This document shows, in pieces, positions 42,832-51,113 of a DNA stretch of 64,000 nucleotides. Below the pieces are notes generated by a model that did not search any database, was not told the origin of the DNA, and saw only the letters and a list, made by a program, of their open reading frames with translations. Positions within the stretch are counted from its first letter, which is position 1. Every line of letters starts with the position of its first letter. A program made the position numbers and the translations under genes. Source of the DNA: Haloactinomyces albus (GTDB lineage Bacteria > Actinomycetota > Actinomycetes > Mycobacteriales > Pseudonocardiaceae); contig NZ_JAVDXW010000001.1 of assembly GCF_031458135.1 (NCBI RefSeq), forward strand, positions 1,860,001-1,924,000. Direction: 5' to 3'.

Positions 42832-43715
42832 CGGCTACCCGCCGCGGCGGTCGCGAGCAGCGTGTCCCGATGTTCGTGCAGGTAGTCCTCCACAGTACGC
42901 GGAGGCTTCCCAAGCACACGCTCGACGTCGCCGGCGACGAACTCCGACTGGCCGTTGCGGAAGATTTGGTACATCTCCTCGAAGTGCTCGGCTTCCCAGC
43001 CCGCCATGCCGCGGGTGAGGAGGTTCTCCCGCACGTCGGCCGGAGTGATCTCGGTGGGGCCAACGTCCCGCCCGGTCTCCTCCGACACCCAGGCGGCGAT
43101 TTCGGCGAAGGTCACCGACCGCGGTCCGGTGAGGACCAGCGTTTCGTTTTGCCAGGAAGAGTCGAGCAGGACCTCGGCGCAGACCTCACCGACGTCCCGG
43201 CCATCGATGAGGCTGATCCCCGCGGAGCCGATGGCGTTGGGAATGGACCCGGTCGCCTGGACCGCGGGGAGCATGATGCCGCCGATCAAGGTCTGCATGA
43301 ACGCGTTGGGCCGAATCACTGTCCAGGGCTGGCCGCTGGCGGCGAGGACCTGTTCGATCTCCCAGTGCTGTCGGCAGGTGTACGGGCCGTCCGGGTTGAT
43401 CGCTGAACTGGTTCCGGACAATTTCACGATCCTCGGCCCGAGGCGACGCAGAGCACGGATTACGCGCAACTGCAAGTCCGTCATGTCATGAGAGTGTTCG
43501 CTCAGCAGGAACACCGTCTCGGCACCGTGGGCGGCGCTGGCGATGGTCTCGTCGTCACCAGGGTCGCCCTCGCGAACATCGACATCGGCACCCAGAACAC
43601 CGCGAGCCCTAGCTGCATCACGGGCCAGCACACGGATTTCGGCGTCGCGGGCGCGCAGACCGGCGACCACGTGCGGCCCGATGGTCCCGGTTGCGCCCAG
43701 AAGCAGGATGGTCAT
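42828..43715 (-). CDS. NmrA-like NAD(P)-binding protein (atypical SDR)
   Basis: 295 residues. Rossmann motif LLLGATGTIGPHVVAGL at the N-terminus (GxxGxxG pattern), then VKLSGTSSA and the typical QHWEIEQVLAASGQPWTVIR followed by PNAFMQ. The C-terminal substrate part contains VSEETGRDVGPTEITPADV. Family members are reductases, epimerase-like enzymes or redox sensors. ATG 43713-43715 overlaps the stop of the SnoaL-like gene by one base. Part of the five-gene coupled operon. Confidence 0.88.
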   Translation of the reverse strand: MTILLLGATGTIGPHVVAGLRARDAEIRVLARDAARARGVLGADVDVREGDPGDDETIASAAHGAETVFLLSEHSHDMTDLQLRVIRALRRLGPRIVKLSGTSSAINPDGPYTCRQHWEIEQVLAASGQPWTVIRPNAFMQTLIGGIMLPAVQATGSIPNAIGSAGISLIDGRDVGEVCAEVLLDSSWQNETLVLTGPRSVTFAEIAAWVSEETGRDVGPTEITPADVRENLLTRGMAGWEAEHFEEMYQIFRNGQSEFVAGDVERVLGKPPRTVEDYLHEHRDTLLATAAAGSR

Positions 43716-44203
43716 CAGTGAAACTCCTCGACGGTCGCCGTGGCTGGGATGTCGTCTCGGACCCGAACGGTGTCGTCGGCACGACGCCAGATCTCGTATC
43801 CGTTCTCGCGGCAGATCTTCCCGTCCCGGCACTGGAAGGCATGCACCAGCCGGATGCTGCAGCGAGTTCCGGCCGGGAACGGGCAGTTGCGGAATCCGTC
43901 GGTGAGGAGTGTGACCTCGAAGATGCTGTCGTCGAACACCCACTCCTCGTTGGCGAAGCGGTGCAGGTTCGTAATCTTGTGCACCTTCATGGCTTCGAAG
44001 ATCTTCAGGTACTCCTGCTTGACCGTTTCCCGGTCACGCAGCACAAGACCACGAGCGGGTACTTCCCAGACGATGTCGTCGGTGTAGACGCCGATCGCCT
44101 TGTCGATTCCCTCCGGGTTTTCGTTGTGGAAGTGCACATCCACGGCGGCGAGATTGCGCTCGATGATCTGCTCGCGGCTCAGTTCGTCGGTCTGCGGGGA
44201 CAT
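43715..44203 (-). CDS. SnoaL/NTF2-like protein
   Basis: 162 residues with the NTF2-like cone fold pattern: NLAAVDVHFHNENPEGIDKA then IGVYTDDIVWEVPARGLVL near the start, and GTRCSIRLVHAFQCRDGKIC later. Members are isomerases, cyclases, hydratases or have no known activity. First gene of the coupled set snoaL-nmrA-fah-HIT-ligase. Start ATG 44201-44203 behind AAAGGAG. Faces a GntR gene across a decayed amidohydrolase remnant. Confidence 0.82.
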   Translation of the reverse strand: MSPQTDELSREQIIERNLAAVDVHFHNENPEGIDKAIGVYTDDIVWEVPARGLVLRDRETVKQEYLKIFEAMKVHKITNLHRFANEEWVFDDSIFEVTLLTDGFRNCPFPAGTRCSIRLVHAFQCRDGKICRENGYEIWRRADDTVRVRDDIPATATVEEFH

Positions 44204-44238
44204 CTTGCTCCTTTCCGGTGCTGGGCTGTGCTGGATTG

Positions 44239-44594
44239 TCAAACGGAGGACCGACTGTCCTCAGTGCTCGGCGGTGGCCGGTACGGAACACCTGCGATCG
44301 CATCGCGCCGCACTGCCGTGTCGATGTACTGCTGCAGCCATCCACGACCTGATCCCCGCGGATATGCAGGTGGCGTCCGTCCTTCTTCACGCAGTCGCCG
44401 ACCGCGAAGACGTCGCGCGCGGCGTTGCGACTGGCGTGGTGCACAACGGCGGCGACCGGGTCCAGAACCGGAGTCATCGACACGTCGACGGTCTTGATGA
44501 GCACGGGGCGGCCTGCTTCGCCGGCGAAGTCTCCCGCGAGCGGTTCCCTCGACACGTTGGAACCACCGCGAATGAGCACCCGGCGTTGAGGCAT
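44239..44594 (-). pseudogene. Amidohydrolase remnant with internal deletion
   Basis: From ATG 44592-44594 the frame begins like a deaminase/amidohydrolase: MPQRRVLIRGGSNVSREPLA. After about 30 residues it jumps to what should be the C-terminal end: MTPVLDPVAAVVHHASRNAA followed by RDVFAVGDCVKKDGRHLHI. Some 330 residues, including all metal ligands, are absent, and the last 30 residues (LQQYIDTAVRRDAIAGVPYR) lie in another frame. It was probably the first gene of the GntR-controlled operon and a substrate-entry enzyme. Confidence 0.65.
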
Positions 44595-44801
44595 CGTTGC
44601 CCGCCTTCCACAAGTATTTCTCGATACGATATACGATAGCTTGTGTGCTGAGCCTGACACACAGTAGGGGCTTGAGCAAGGCCCATCGCATATGGGCGCT
44701 TAAATGTCCGGAACTCGGAACTTGGCAGGAACTCGACTACCGAGAGTAAACGAGCTAGGATATAGCGGATACGACAATGTCGTTTGCCTCAGGAGGTTCA
44801 C

Positions 44802-45518
44802 GTGGCCGATCGAGCGTTCCAGCCGGTGACCGGACATCAGGTCTCGGCGGTCGACCTGGTCACCGTCGAGGTCCGGCAATCGATTCTGCGTGGCACCCTC
44901 GCCCCGGGTGAACGCTTCTCGGTGGCCAAGCTCGCCCGACAGATGAACCTCAGCCACATCCCGGTCCGCGAAGCGCTGCGCCGGCTCGAGGGCCAAGGGC
45001 TCATCAACCTCAGCCACGCGCGCAGTGCCGTTGTTGTGCCCTTATCCGTCGCTGACCTCGAAGGAATCTACGGTCTGCGCAAGATGATCGAACCCGAACT
45101 CGCGGCCCGCGCGGCAGTCCTCGGTTCGGCCGAGCACTGCCGCACCCTTCGCGAATTGATCGACAAGTTCGAGGACGACGATCCGGAAACGGCCTGGCAG
45201 GCACACCAACAGTTCCATCGCAAGCTTGTCGAACCTGCAGCCTCTGCATGGGACTTGCGCACCCTCGAACAGCTGTGGGCGGCCGCGGAGCGCTATACGC
45301 GGCTGGTGTACGACTTCACCGCGATTACCACCAGTGAGCAGTCTCGCCGTGAACACGTGCACATCACGATCCTCGACGCAGTCCGTGCGCACGACTCGGT
45401 GGCCACACGAAGGGCAGTCGCCGCCCACCTAGCAGAGAACGAATCCGAGATGGTCGATCGGATCTCCCGCTTGGAGTCTGCGCCCAACGGCGAGCACGGC
45501 CAGGGGCGCACCGCTTGA
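44802..45518 (+). CDS. GntR-family (FadR/FCD) regulator
   Basis: 238 residues. N-terminal winged helix (residues about 15-80, FSVAKLARQMNLSHIPVREA then LRRLEGQGLI) and a C-terminal all-helical FCD domain with metal-ligand-like histidines (HQQFHRKLVE). Start GTG 44802 behind CAGGAGG. It is divergent from the amidohydrolase remnant and the snoaL-to-ligase operon, so it is their probable regulator. The gap holds tandem ATACGAT repeats (about 44620-44633) that may be its binding site. Confidence 0.87.
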   Translation: MADRAFQPVTGHQVSAVDLVTVEVRQSILRGTLAPGERFSVAKLARQMNLSHIPVREALRRLEGQGLINLSHARSAVVVPLSVADLEGIYGLRKMIEPELAARAAVLGSAEHCRTLRELIDKFEDDDPETAWQAHQQFHRKLVEPAASAWDLRTLEQLWAAAERYTRLVYDFTAITTSEQSRREHVHITILDAVRAHDSVATRRAVAAHLAENESEMVDRISRLESAPNGEHGQGRTA

Positions 45519-45689
45519 CGCGGGCACCGATTAACGGCGCCGGCCCCTGCCGACTCGCGCAGATGGACGAATGGAAGTGCTGTTGACCACAACTTCCTGC
45601 TCCAAGGCGCGGTCAGCGGCCGGGAACAGGCCGGTGCGCCCAGCCGAGCGGCGAAACCGGACGTAGGCGCCCAGCCGGACTGCCCTAGG

Positions 45690-47161
45690 CGCAATACCGC
45701 TGATTTAGGTTGGGTGTGGCTGGTAGTGTGTGTTCATGCCCAGGCCTGGTCAGGTGACGTCGTCGTCGCGGGAGCGGTTGCCGGATCGGATTGCGATTGG
45801 GGTGCTCACGCGGGCGTTTCCGCCGGAGTTGGTGGACGAGGTGCTGGCTGCCACGGGGCGGGTGGAGCAGCGCAAACGGCTGTTGCCGGCGCGGGTGGTG
45901 GTGTATTTCGTGCTGGCGATGTGCCTGTTTCGTCAGGAAGGCTATGAAGAGGTCACCCGGCTGTTGACCAACGGATTGGCCTGGGCACGGCACTGGCGGG
46001 CGCAGTGGCAGGTACCCACCACGGCCGCGCTGTCGCGAGCCCGGGCCCGGCTGGGTGCCGAGCCGGTGGCCGCGTTGTTCGAGCGGGTGGCTACTCCGGT
46101 GGCTACCGCGGCCACGGCGGGGGCGTGGTATCGCGGCCACCGACTGGTTGCCGTGGACGGCACCACGTTCGATCTGGCCGACACTCCGGCCAACGGGGAC
46201 TACTTCGGTCGGCCGGGCAGTTCCCGCGGCGACGGAGTGAGTGCCTATCCGCAGGCCCGCGTGGTCGCGCTGGCCGAGTGCGGCACGCACGCGATCTTCG
46301 CCGCCACGTCGGCGCCGCTGACGACGACCGAGTCCAAACTGGTCCCGAAGTTGTGGCCCGCCCTGGCACCGGACATGCTGCTGCTGGCCGACCGGGCCTT
46401 GTTGAGCTTCGGCGCCTGGCGGGCCACCACAGCCACCGGGGCCGACCTGCTGTGGCGAGCCCGGTCCAGCGCGGTGCTGCCCGTAACCCGCCAGTTCGAC
46501 GACGGCTCGTATCTGTCCGAAATCGTGGCCGCCCGGGACAAAAACCGGCGGGCCGACCCGGCCACCGTGCGGGTGGTCGAGTTCACCCTCGGCGAGGCCG
46601 CGACGGTCTACCGGCTGGTGACCAGCCTGCTCGACCCGGAGCAGGCTCCCGCTGCCGAACTGGCCGCCCTGTATGCCCAACGGTGGGAGATCGAAACCGC
46701 CCTGGACGAACTCAAAACCCACCAAGGCGGGCCCAACCTGATCCTGCGCTCGCAACACCCCGACGGGGTCGAACAGGAACTCTACGGTTTCCTACTGACC
46801 CACCACGCCCTGCGCGGCCTGATGCACGACACCGCCGCCAGCGCCGAGACCGATCCCGACCGGATCTCGTTTCTGCGCACACTGCGCGTCGTCCGCCGCC
46901 AGGTCACCGACCAGGCGGCTTTTTCCCCCGAACCGCCTGATGCGAGCACTACGGTGCACCCGTAAGGAACTGCTACGTCATCCGCTGCCGCCCCGCCGAC
47001 GTCGTTCCAACCCCCGCGTGGTCAAACGCAAAATGGCCAACTGGCACCTCAAACGCGCCCACCACCGAGACCCACCCCCACCCAACATCACGATCACCAT
47101 CGTCACCGCCACCAAACCGGCTCCACAACGCCGAAAACCACCAAAGTAAGCGGTATTGCAT
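45690..47161. mobile_element. IS4-family insertion sequence
   Basis: The left end GCAATACCGCTGATTTAGG and the right end, reading inward GCAATACCGCTTACTTTGG, form imperfect inverted repeats of about 20 bp. CTAGG flanks both ends (45685-45689 and 47162-47166), a likely 5-bp target duplication. It inserted at the very left edge of the neighbouring IS481-like element. Confidence 0.78.
45730..47149 (+). CDS. IS4-family transposase, possible frameshift near the C-terminus
   Basis: From ATG 45730 the frame gives 411 residues with the IS4 N-terminal domain (RIAIGVLTRAFPPELVDEVL) and the DDE domain: first Asp in LVAVDGTTFDLAD, second in LLLADRALLSF, Glu in YAQRWEIETALDELK. It then ends at 46965. The expected basic tail (RLMRALRCTRKELLRHPLPP and NPRVVKRKMANWHLKRAHH) lies in the next frame to 47149. 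The switch occurs at a TTTTTCCCCC run near 46920-46930. Either programmed slippage or a mutation. All catalytic residues are present. Confidence 0.85.
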
Positions 47162-47226
47162 CTAGGTGTACTGGCCACGGAGGTTGTGAACGGGCGACAC
47201 GCCAGGGAATGGTCTTGGAGTAAGGG

Positions 47227-47284
47227 AGGACCTCCGGGTTCGGTGTGGATCACCACAATCTGCACCGAACGCTCTGGAGGTCCT
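47227..47284. repeat. Long imperfect hairpin before the IS481-like transposase
   Basis: Outer arms AGGACCTCC and GGAGGTCCT and inner arms TTCGGTG and CACCGAA fold into one two-part stem. The right outer arm contains a GGAGG ribosome-site-like sequence, so the hairpin could hide it from ribosomes when the element is read through from outside. Confidence 0.55.
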
Positions 47285-47308
47285 CGTGTGTCACCGCAGG
47301 CGCCCCGT

Positions 47309-48273
47309 TGACCGAGACTGGCAGGCTGCGGCTGGCCCGGTGTGTCGTCGACGACGGCTGGCCGCTGGCCCGGGCCGCGGAGCGATTCCAGGTCGCGGTC
47401 GGTACGGCCAAGCGGTGGGCGGATCGCTATCGTGCCCACGGCGAGGCGGGCATGGTCGACCGTTCCAGTCGCCCCCGCACCAGTCCGCGGCGCACGCCAA
47501 CGCGGACCGAGCGGCGCATCATCAAAGTCCGCGTGCTGCGCCGGTGGGGTCCGGCCCGCATCGCCGGATTCCTCGGGTTGGTGGTCTCCACGGTGCACCG
47601 AGTGCTGACCCGCTACGGGGTGGCCCGGCTGCGTGCGCTGGACCGCGCCACCGGCCGGGTCATCCGCCGCTATGAGCGGGCTGCGCCGGGCGAGCTGGTG
47701 CACGTCGATGTCAAAAAACTCGGCAACATTCCCGACGGCGGCGGGCACAAGATCCACGGGCGGGCCGTGGGCACGCGCTACAGTCAGCGCACGAGCAGCA
47801 CCCAGCGCCGAGACGGCAAACCCGTGCTCGGCTACGGCTACCTGCACAACGCCGTCGACGACCACAGCAGGCTGGCCTACAGCGAGATCCTGGCGGATGA
47901 AACCAAAGACACCGCCGCCGCATTCTGGGGCCGCGCCGCTGCGTGGTTTCGTGCCCAAGGCATCACCGACATCCAGCGGGTCCTGACCGATAACGGCCCC
48001 TGTTACCGCTCACACGCCTGGCGCGCAGCGGTGGCCGCCACCGCGTCGCGCCACCTGCGCACCCGCGCCTACCGGCCACAGACCAACGGCAAGGTCGAGC
48101 GTTTCAACCGCATCCTGCTCGACGAGTGGGCCTACGCCGAGGCCTACACCAGCGAAACCGCCCGACGCGCCGCACTGCCCGGTTTCCTGCACTGGTACAA
48201 CCATCACCGACACCACACCAGCATCGGCGGCCCACCCACCCACCGCATTCCCAACCTCTCAGGACAGAACACC
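47309..48273 (+). CDS. IS481-like DDE transposase
   Basis: About 320 residues. An N-terminal homeodomain-like HTH (LARCVVDDGWPLARAAERFQ) and a second HTH come first. The integrase core follows, with Asp in LVHVDVKKLG, NAVDDHSRLAY, Asp in VLTDNGPCY and Glu in TNGKVERFNRIL. It ends PPTHRIPNLSGQNT and then, without its own stop, reads on out of frame through the interrupted rep gene to 48792. The start is uncertain: TTG at about 47308 or further upstream; the region around GTGTGTCACC at 47287 looks one base out of frame. Confidence 0.8.
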
Positions 48274-49124
48274 AGCCAAGGACTACGCTACGAAGCTGCG
48301 CGTCTCGTATGCCAAGGTCGCCGAGTTCCAAACGCGCGGGGTGGTGCACTTCCACGCCCTGATCCGCCTCGACGGCGTCGATCCCCACGACCCGGCCGCC
48401 ATCGTGCCCCCGGATCCACGGGTGCACCCGGCCACCTTCGAGCACACCATCCGCCAAGCGGCAGCCTCGACCAGCTTTCACACCCCCGCGCACCCGGATC
48501 AGCCCGAGGGCTGGCCGATGAGCTGGGGAGACCGCTCCATCGATACCCGCCAGGTCAAACTCACCGTGCGCGACACCGACGACAATGGCGCCCTCACCGA
48601 CGGCGCGGTCGCGGGTTATTTGGCCAAGTACGCCACCAAGGCCACCGAGGACACCGGCCACGTCTCCCGCCGCCTGACGCACGAAACCGTGGGCTATCAC
48701 GCCGACATGCACCCACCCCGGCCGGCTCATCGCCGCCTGCTGGTACCTCGGCCAACTCCCCGACGGGCTCGCCTACCTCGATGACGACGTGACCGAGCGC
48801 ATCACCTTCCAACACCACTGGGCACGGCTGCACCGCTGGGCACACCAACTCGGCTTCGGCGGACACTTCTCCACCAAATCCCGCCGCTACTCCACCACCC
48901 TCGGTGCACTCCGCGCCGCCCGCCGGAACTGGAACCGTCCCGAATCTGAGGAATCGCCCACCGAGGCCGTCGAGCCCGGCGACGAGCCCGACATCCTCAC
49001 CCTCGGACAGCTGCACTTCGCCGGAATCGGCTGGCACACCAGCGCAGACGCCCAACTCGCCAACACCGCAGCTGCCCAAGCCCGCGAGCGACGCCAAGCC
49101 GCCCACGAAGAGATGACCCAGTAA
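48274..49124 (+). pseudogene. RepSA-type rolling-circle replication initiator, truncated and frameshifted
   Basis: The C-terminal two thirds of a pSAM2 RepSA-like protein. VAEFQTRGVVHFHALIRLDG carries the HUH-type metal site, and GAVAGYLAKYATKATEDTG carries the catalytic Tyr region. After HADMH the frame changes near 48715. GRLIAACWYLGQLPDGLAYL and then WARLHRWAHQLGFGGHFSTK follow in the second frame to the stop at 49124. The 5' part was removed or separated by the IS481-like insertion. Such proteins start replication of excised actinomycete integrative elements; this one cannot work. Confidence 0.85.
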
Positions 49125-49140
49125 CCGCAAAGGAAAGGAA

Positions 49141-49338
49141 GTGTCCGCAGTGGAAACCAAGCTCCTGTACCGCGTGGAAGAGGTCGCCAAGCTCCTCGAC
49201 GTGGTCCGCACGGCGGTCTTCGATCTGATCCGATCGGGTGAGCTGGCCTCGGTCAAGATCGGCGGTGCTCGTCGCATCCCGCGTCAGGCCGTGGACAACT
49301 ACATCAACCACCTGTTGGAAGAGGTGCCTGATGGCTGA
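49141..49338 (+). CDS. Excisionase-type HTH protein (Xis)
   Basis: 65 residues, a MerR-like excisionase fold: LLYRVEEVAKLLDVVRTAVF then LIRSGELASVKIGGARRIPR. It promotes excision by bending the attachment region together with the integrase. Start GTG 49141 after AAAGGAAAGG. Its end overlaps the integrase start by 8 bp, the conserved xis-int order of pSAM2-type elements. Intact. Confidence 0.88.
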   Translation: MSAVETKLLYRVEEVAKLLDVVRTAVFDLIRSGELASVKIGGARRIPRQAVDNYINHLLEEVPDG

Positions 49339-50559
49339 GGACAAGCGCAAGGGTAGGAAGCGCTCGAACGGACAAGGCTCGGTATATCAGCGCAAGGACG
49401 GCATGTGGGTCGGTGCTGCCTACGTACTGACCACAACCGGGCATCGCAAGCGGATCACGGTCTCGGGCAAGACCAAAGCGATTGTGGATCGCAAGCTCCG
49501 GGAGGCGATTACCCGATCGGATCGGGGTGTGCCGGTCGCGGCGGAATCCTGGACGCTCGGCCAATACCTCGAGTACTGGTTGGAGAACGTCGTCCGGATG
49601 CGCCGTCCCAAGACCTACCAGGGGTATGAGGGCGTGGTTCGGCGTTACCTCATGCCCGGTCTGGGCAAGAAGAAGTTGGTTCAGCTTAAAGCCCCTGAGG
49701 TCAAGGCCTTCTTCACTCGCCTGGAGTCCGACTGCCGGTGCTGCTCGGACGGCATCGACGCCGCACGAACACCGAAAAATCAGCGATGCTGTGCCCTCGG
49801 CCAGTGCTGTGGCAAACGATTGTCAGTGCGCACGGTCCAGTTCGTCCATGCAGTGCTGCGCAACGCGCTACAGCAGGGGCCATGCGCGAGGAACTGATCA
49901 TGCGCAACGTGGCCACGCTGGTACAGGTCAAAACGCCCAAGTATCGAATCAACCGGGGCTTGGAACTCGAAGACGCCAAGAAGCTCCTCCGGGAGTCCCA
50001 GAACGACCGCTTGCACGCCCTGTACGTGCTGGCGCTTTACCTTGGCATGCGCCGCGCAGAACTGCTCGGCCTGCGATGGAGTGATGTCGATCTCGAAGAG
50101 GGCACGCTACAGATCATCCAGACCTTGCAGCGGGTCAAGGGCGAACTTCAGTTCGTCCCCACCAAGACCGAGACCTCGGAGCGCACCGTCCCTCTTCCGG
50201 GTATTTGTGTTCGAGCTCTGGTAACCCATCTCGCTCAGCAACAACGGGAACAGGCAGAGGCCACGGCCTGGATGGACTCCGGGCTCGTGTTCACCAGCAC
50301 GATCGGGACACCGATCGAGCCGGACAACCTCCGCCGAAGCTGGCACGTGCTCCGCAAGGCCATCGGGCATCCGGAAACCCGATTTCACGACCTCCGGCAC
50401 TCGTGCGTGAGCCTGCTGCTCGACATCGGAGTACCGCCGCACATCGTGGCTCGGATCGTCGGGCACTCGGATACGCGCGTGACGATGGGCATCTACGCCC
50501 ATGCCTCGGTGGAGGAACAGCGAGAGGCCCTTGCCAAGCTGGAGGACCATCTTGAATGA
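49331..50559 (+). pseudogene. Tyrosine integrase of element A, split by a frameshift
   Basis: The N-terminal part (49331-49897, 188 residues) has the arm-binding and core-binding domains, ending SVRTVQFVHAVLRNALQQ. The catalytic part continues in another frame from about 49882 (MREELIMRNVATLVQVKTP) to 50559. It has Arg in LGMRRAELLGLRWSD, HDLRHS, the third motif GHSDTRV and the Tyr in MGIYAHA. The break is at a GGGG run, 49875-49878, two bases too long or one too short. All catalytic residues survive, so a sequencing error would make it functional. It is placed exactly as the integrase of element A should be, next to attachment copy 2. Confidence 0.88.
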
Positions 50560-50563
50560 GCCG

Positions 50564-50586
50564 GTTGCTACAGCCGTTGCTACAGC
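50564..50586. repeat. Tandem 11-bp repeat after the element A integrase
   Basis: GTTGCTACAGC occurs twice, 12 bp apart, between the integrase stop and the attachment core. Its position is that of an integrase arm-type binding site. Confidence 0.5.
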
Positions 50587-50592
50587 AGCACT

Positions 50593-50619
50593 CCCCGGTG
50601 GATCTTCCACCGGGGATTT
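50593..50619 (+). terminator. Hairpin terminator after the element A integrase
   Basis: CCCCGGTGGA and TCCACCGGGG pair perfectly over 10 bp around a 3-base loop, followed by ATTTT. It ends the xis-int transcript just before the attachment core. Confidence 0.85.
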
Positions 50620-50633
50620 TCCCTGCTTACCTG

Positions 50634-50678
50634 TGGAGCCGCTGAGGGGACTCGAACCCCTGACCTTCCGCTTACAAG
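50634..50678. repeat. Attachment-site copy 2 (tRNA-Thr 3' end), junction of elements A and B
   Basis: 45 bp identical to the tRNA-Thr 3' end. Left of it is the integrase end of element A, right of it the non-integrase end of element B. Confidence 0.92.
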
Positions 50679-50774
50679 TTCCCGGGTAGTCAGTTCACCG
50701 TGGGCCGTTCAGGTCCGTTCGTGCTGGTCATCGGTATGGCTGGAACATTGGTGAACGGGTCCGTACTGGAGTGG

Positions 50775-50792
50775 ACTGAGACCCGAACTGAG
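50775..50792 (+). repeat. 18-bp element-end direct repeat, left copy
   Basis: ACTGAGACCCGAACTGAG, itself made of two ACTGAG units, recurs exactly and in the same orientation at 58354-58371. The copies lie 97 and 63 bp inside the two attachment cores, as expected for integrase arm-type sites. Confidence 0.65.
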
Positions 50793-51010
50793 ACCCCGAG
50801 GAGACAGGGAACCGGTACGGGAATCACACGTCGGTAAGGGAATTTTCCCTGTCCGGTTCCCTGGGCCGACTCCCTCGGGATGAGCTGCGGCAACACCCCG
50901 GACAGGGAACGAGGGAAGGCAGGGAACCACCCCGGTGCGGGGCCTGCCAGCCAGGGGCGCACATCCCGACGAGGCACTCCCTCCCTCACAGCGCGCAGCA
51001 AGTGAAGTTC

Positions 51011-51054
51011 CCGAAGGGAGCGCCGAAGGGAGCGAAGAGTGCGAAGGGAGCGGC
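51011..51054. repeat. Inverted-repeat block, left copy (GAAGGGAGCG units)
   Basis: Read on the minus strand, this begins AGCCGCTCCCTTCGC and, after a 13-base variable part, ends TTCGGCGCTCCCTTCGGG. The same arrangement occurs on the plus strand at 56437-56482. Each copy is built from CTCCCTTCG units. Confidence 0.8.
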
Positions 51055-51113
51055 TTACACAGGGGCCTACCCCCTTCGCACCCTTCGATGAAACGTGCAC
51101 TCGATACCTTCGC

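Larger units (their letters stand above)
47165..48273. mobile_element. IS481-like insertion sequence
   Basis: Ends GGTGTACTGGCCACGGAGG and, on the opposite strand, GGTGTTCTGTCCTGAGAGG are imperfect inverted repeats of about 24 bp. It interrupts the rep gene, whose remaining 3' part begins right after 48273. No clear target duplication was found, partly because the IS4 element sits on the left edge. Confidence 0.7.
19737..50678. mobile_element. Integrative element A in tRNA-Thr, about 31 kb, decayed
   Basis: Bounded by tRNA 3'-end copies 1 and 2. The integrase, excisionase and a pSAM2-type rep remnant lie at the right end, immediately before copy 2, the standard layout of actinomycete integrative elements. 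The left end has a VapBC-like pair. The middle is cargo: divergent regulator/oxidoreductase pairs and a GntR-associated catabolic-looking operon. Integrase and rep carry frameshifts, and rep is also truncated by an insertion sequence, so self-mobility is probably lost. No FtsK-like transfer ATPase is present. Copies 1 and 2 share extra similarity to the left of the core (CCTGC, then ACCTG), which suggests that the crossover region is a little longer than the tRNA part. Confidence 0.85.
50679..51113. other. Non-coding left arm of element B
   Basis: About 435 bp without a convincing gene. It contains an 18-bp sequence repeated near the other end of the element (50775-50792) and a block of GAAGGGAGCG-type repeats (51011-51054) whose inverted copy lies at 56437-56482. 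Likely contains integrase arm sites and perhaps replication-related sequence. Confidence 0.6.

Noticed and set aside
48290-48792. Long C-terminal extension of the IS481-like transposase
   Set aside because: It is read-through in the wrong frame across the rep remnant; the transposase ends at about 48273.
50634-50678. tRNA genes at 19737 and 50634
   Set aside because: Only the 3' part is present at both; D arm and 5' acceptor strand are missing. They are attachment copies.
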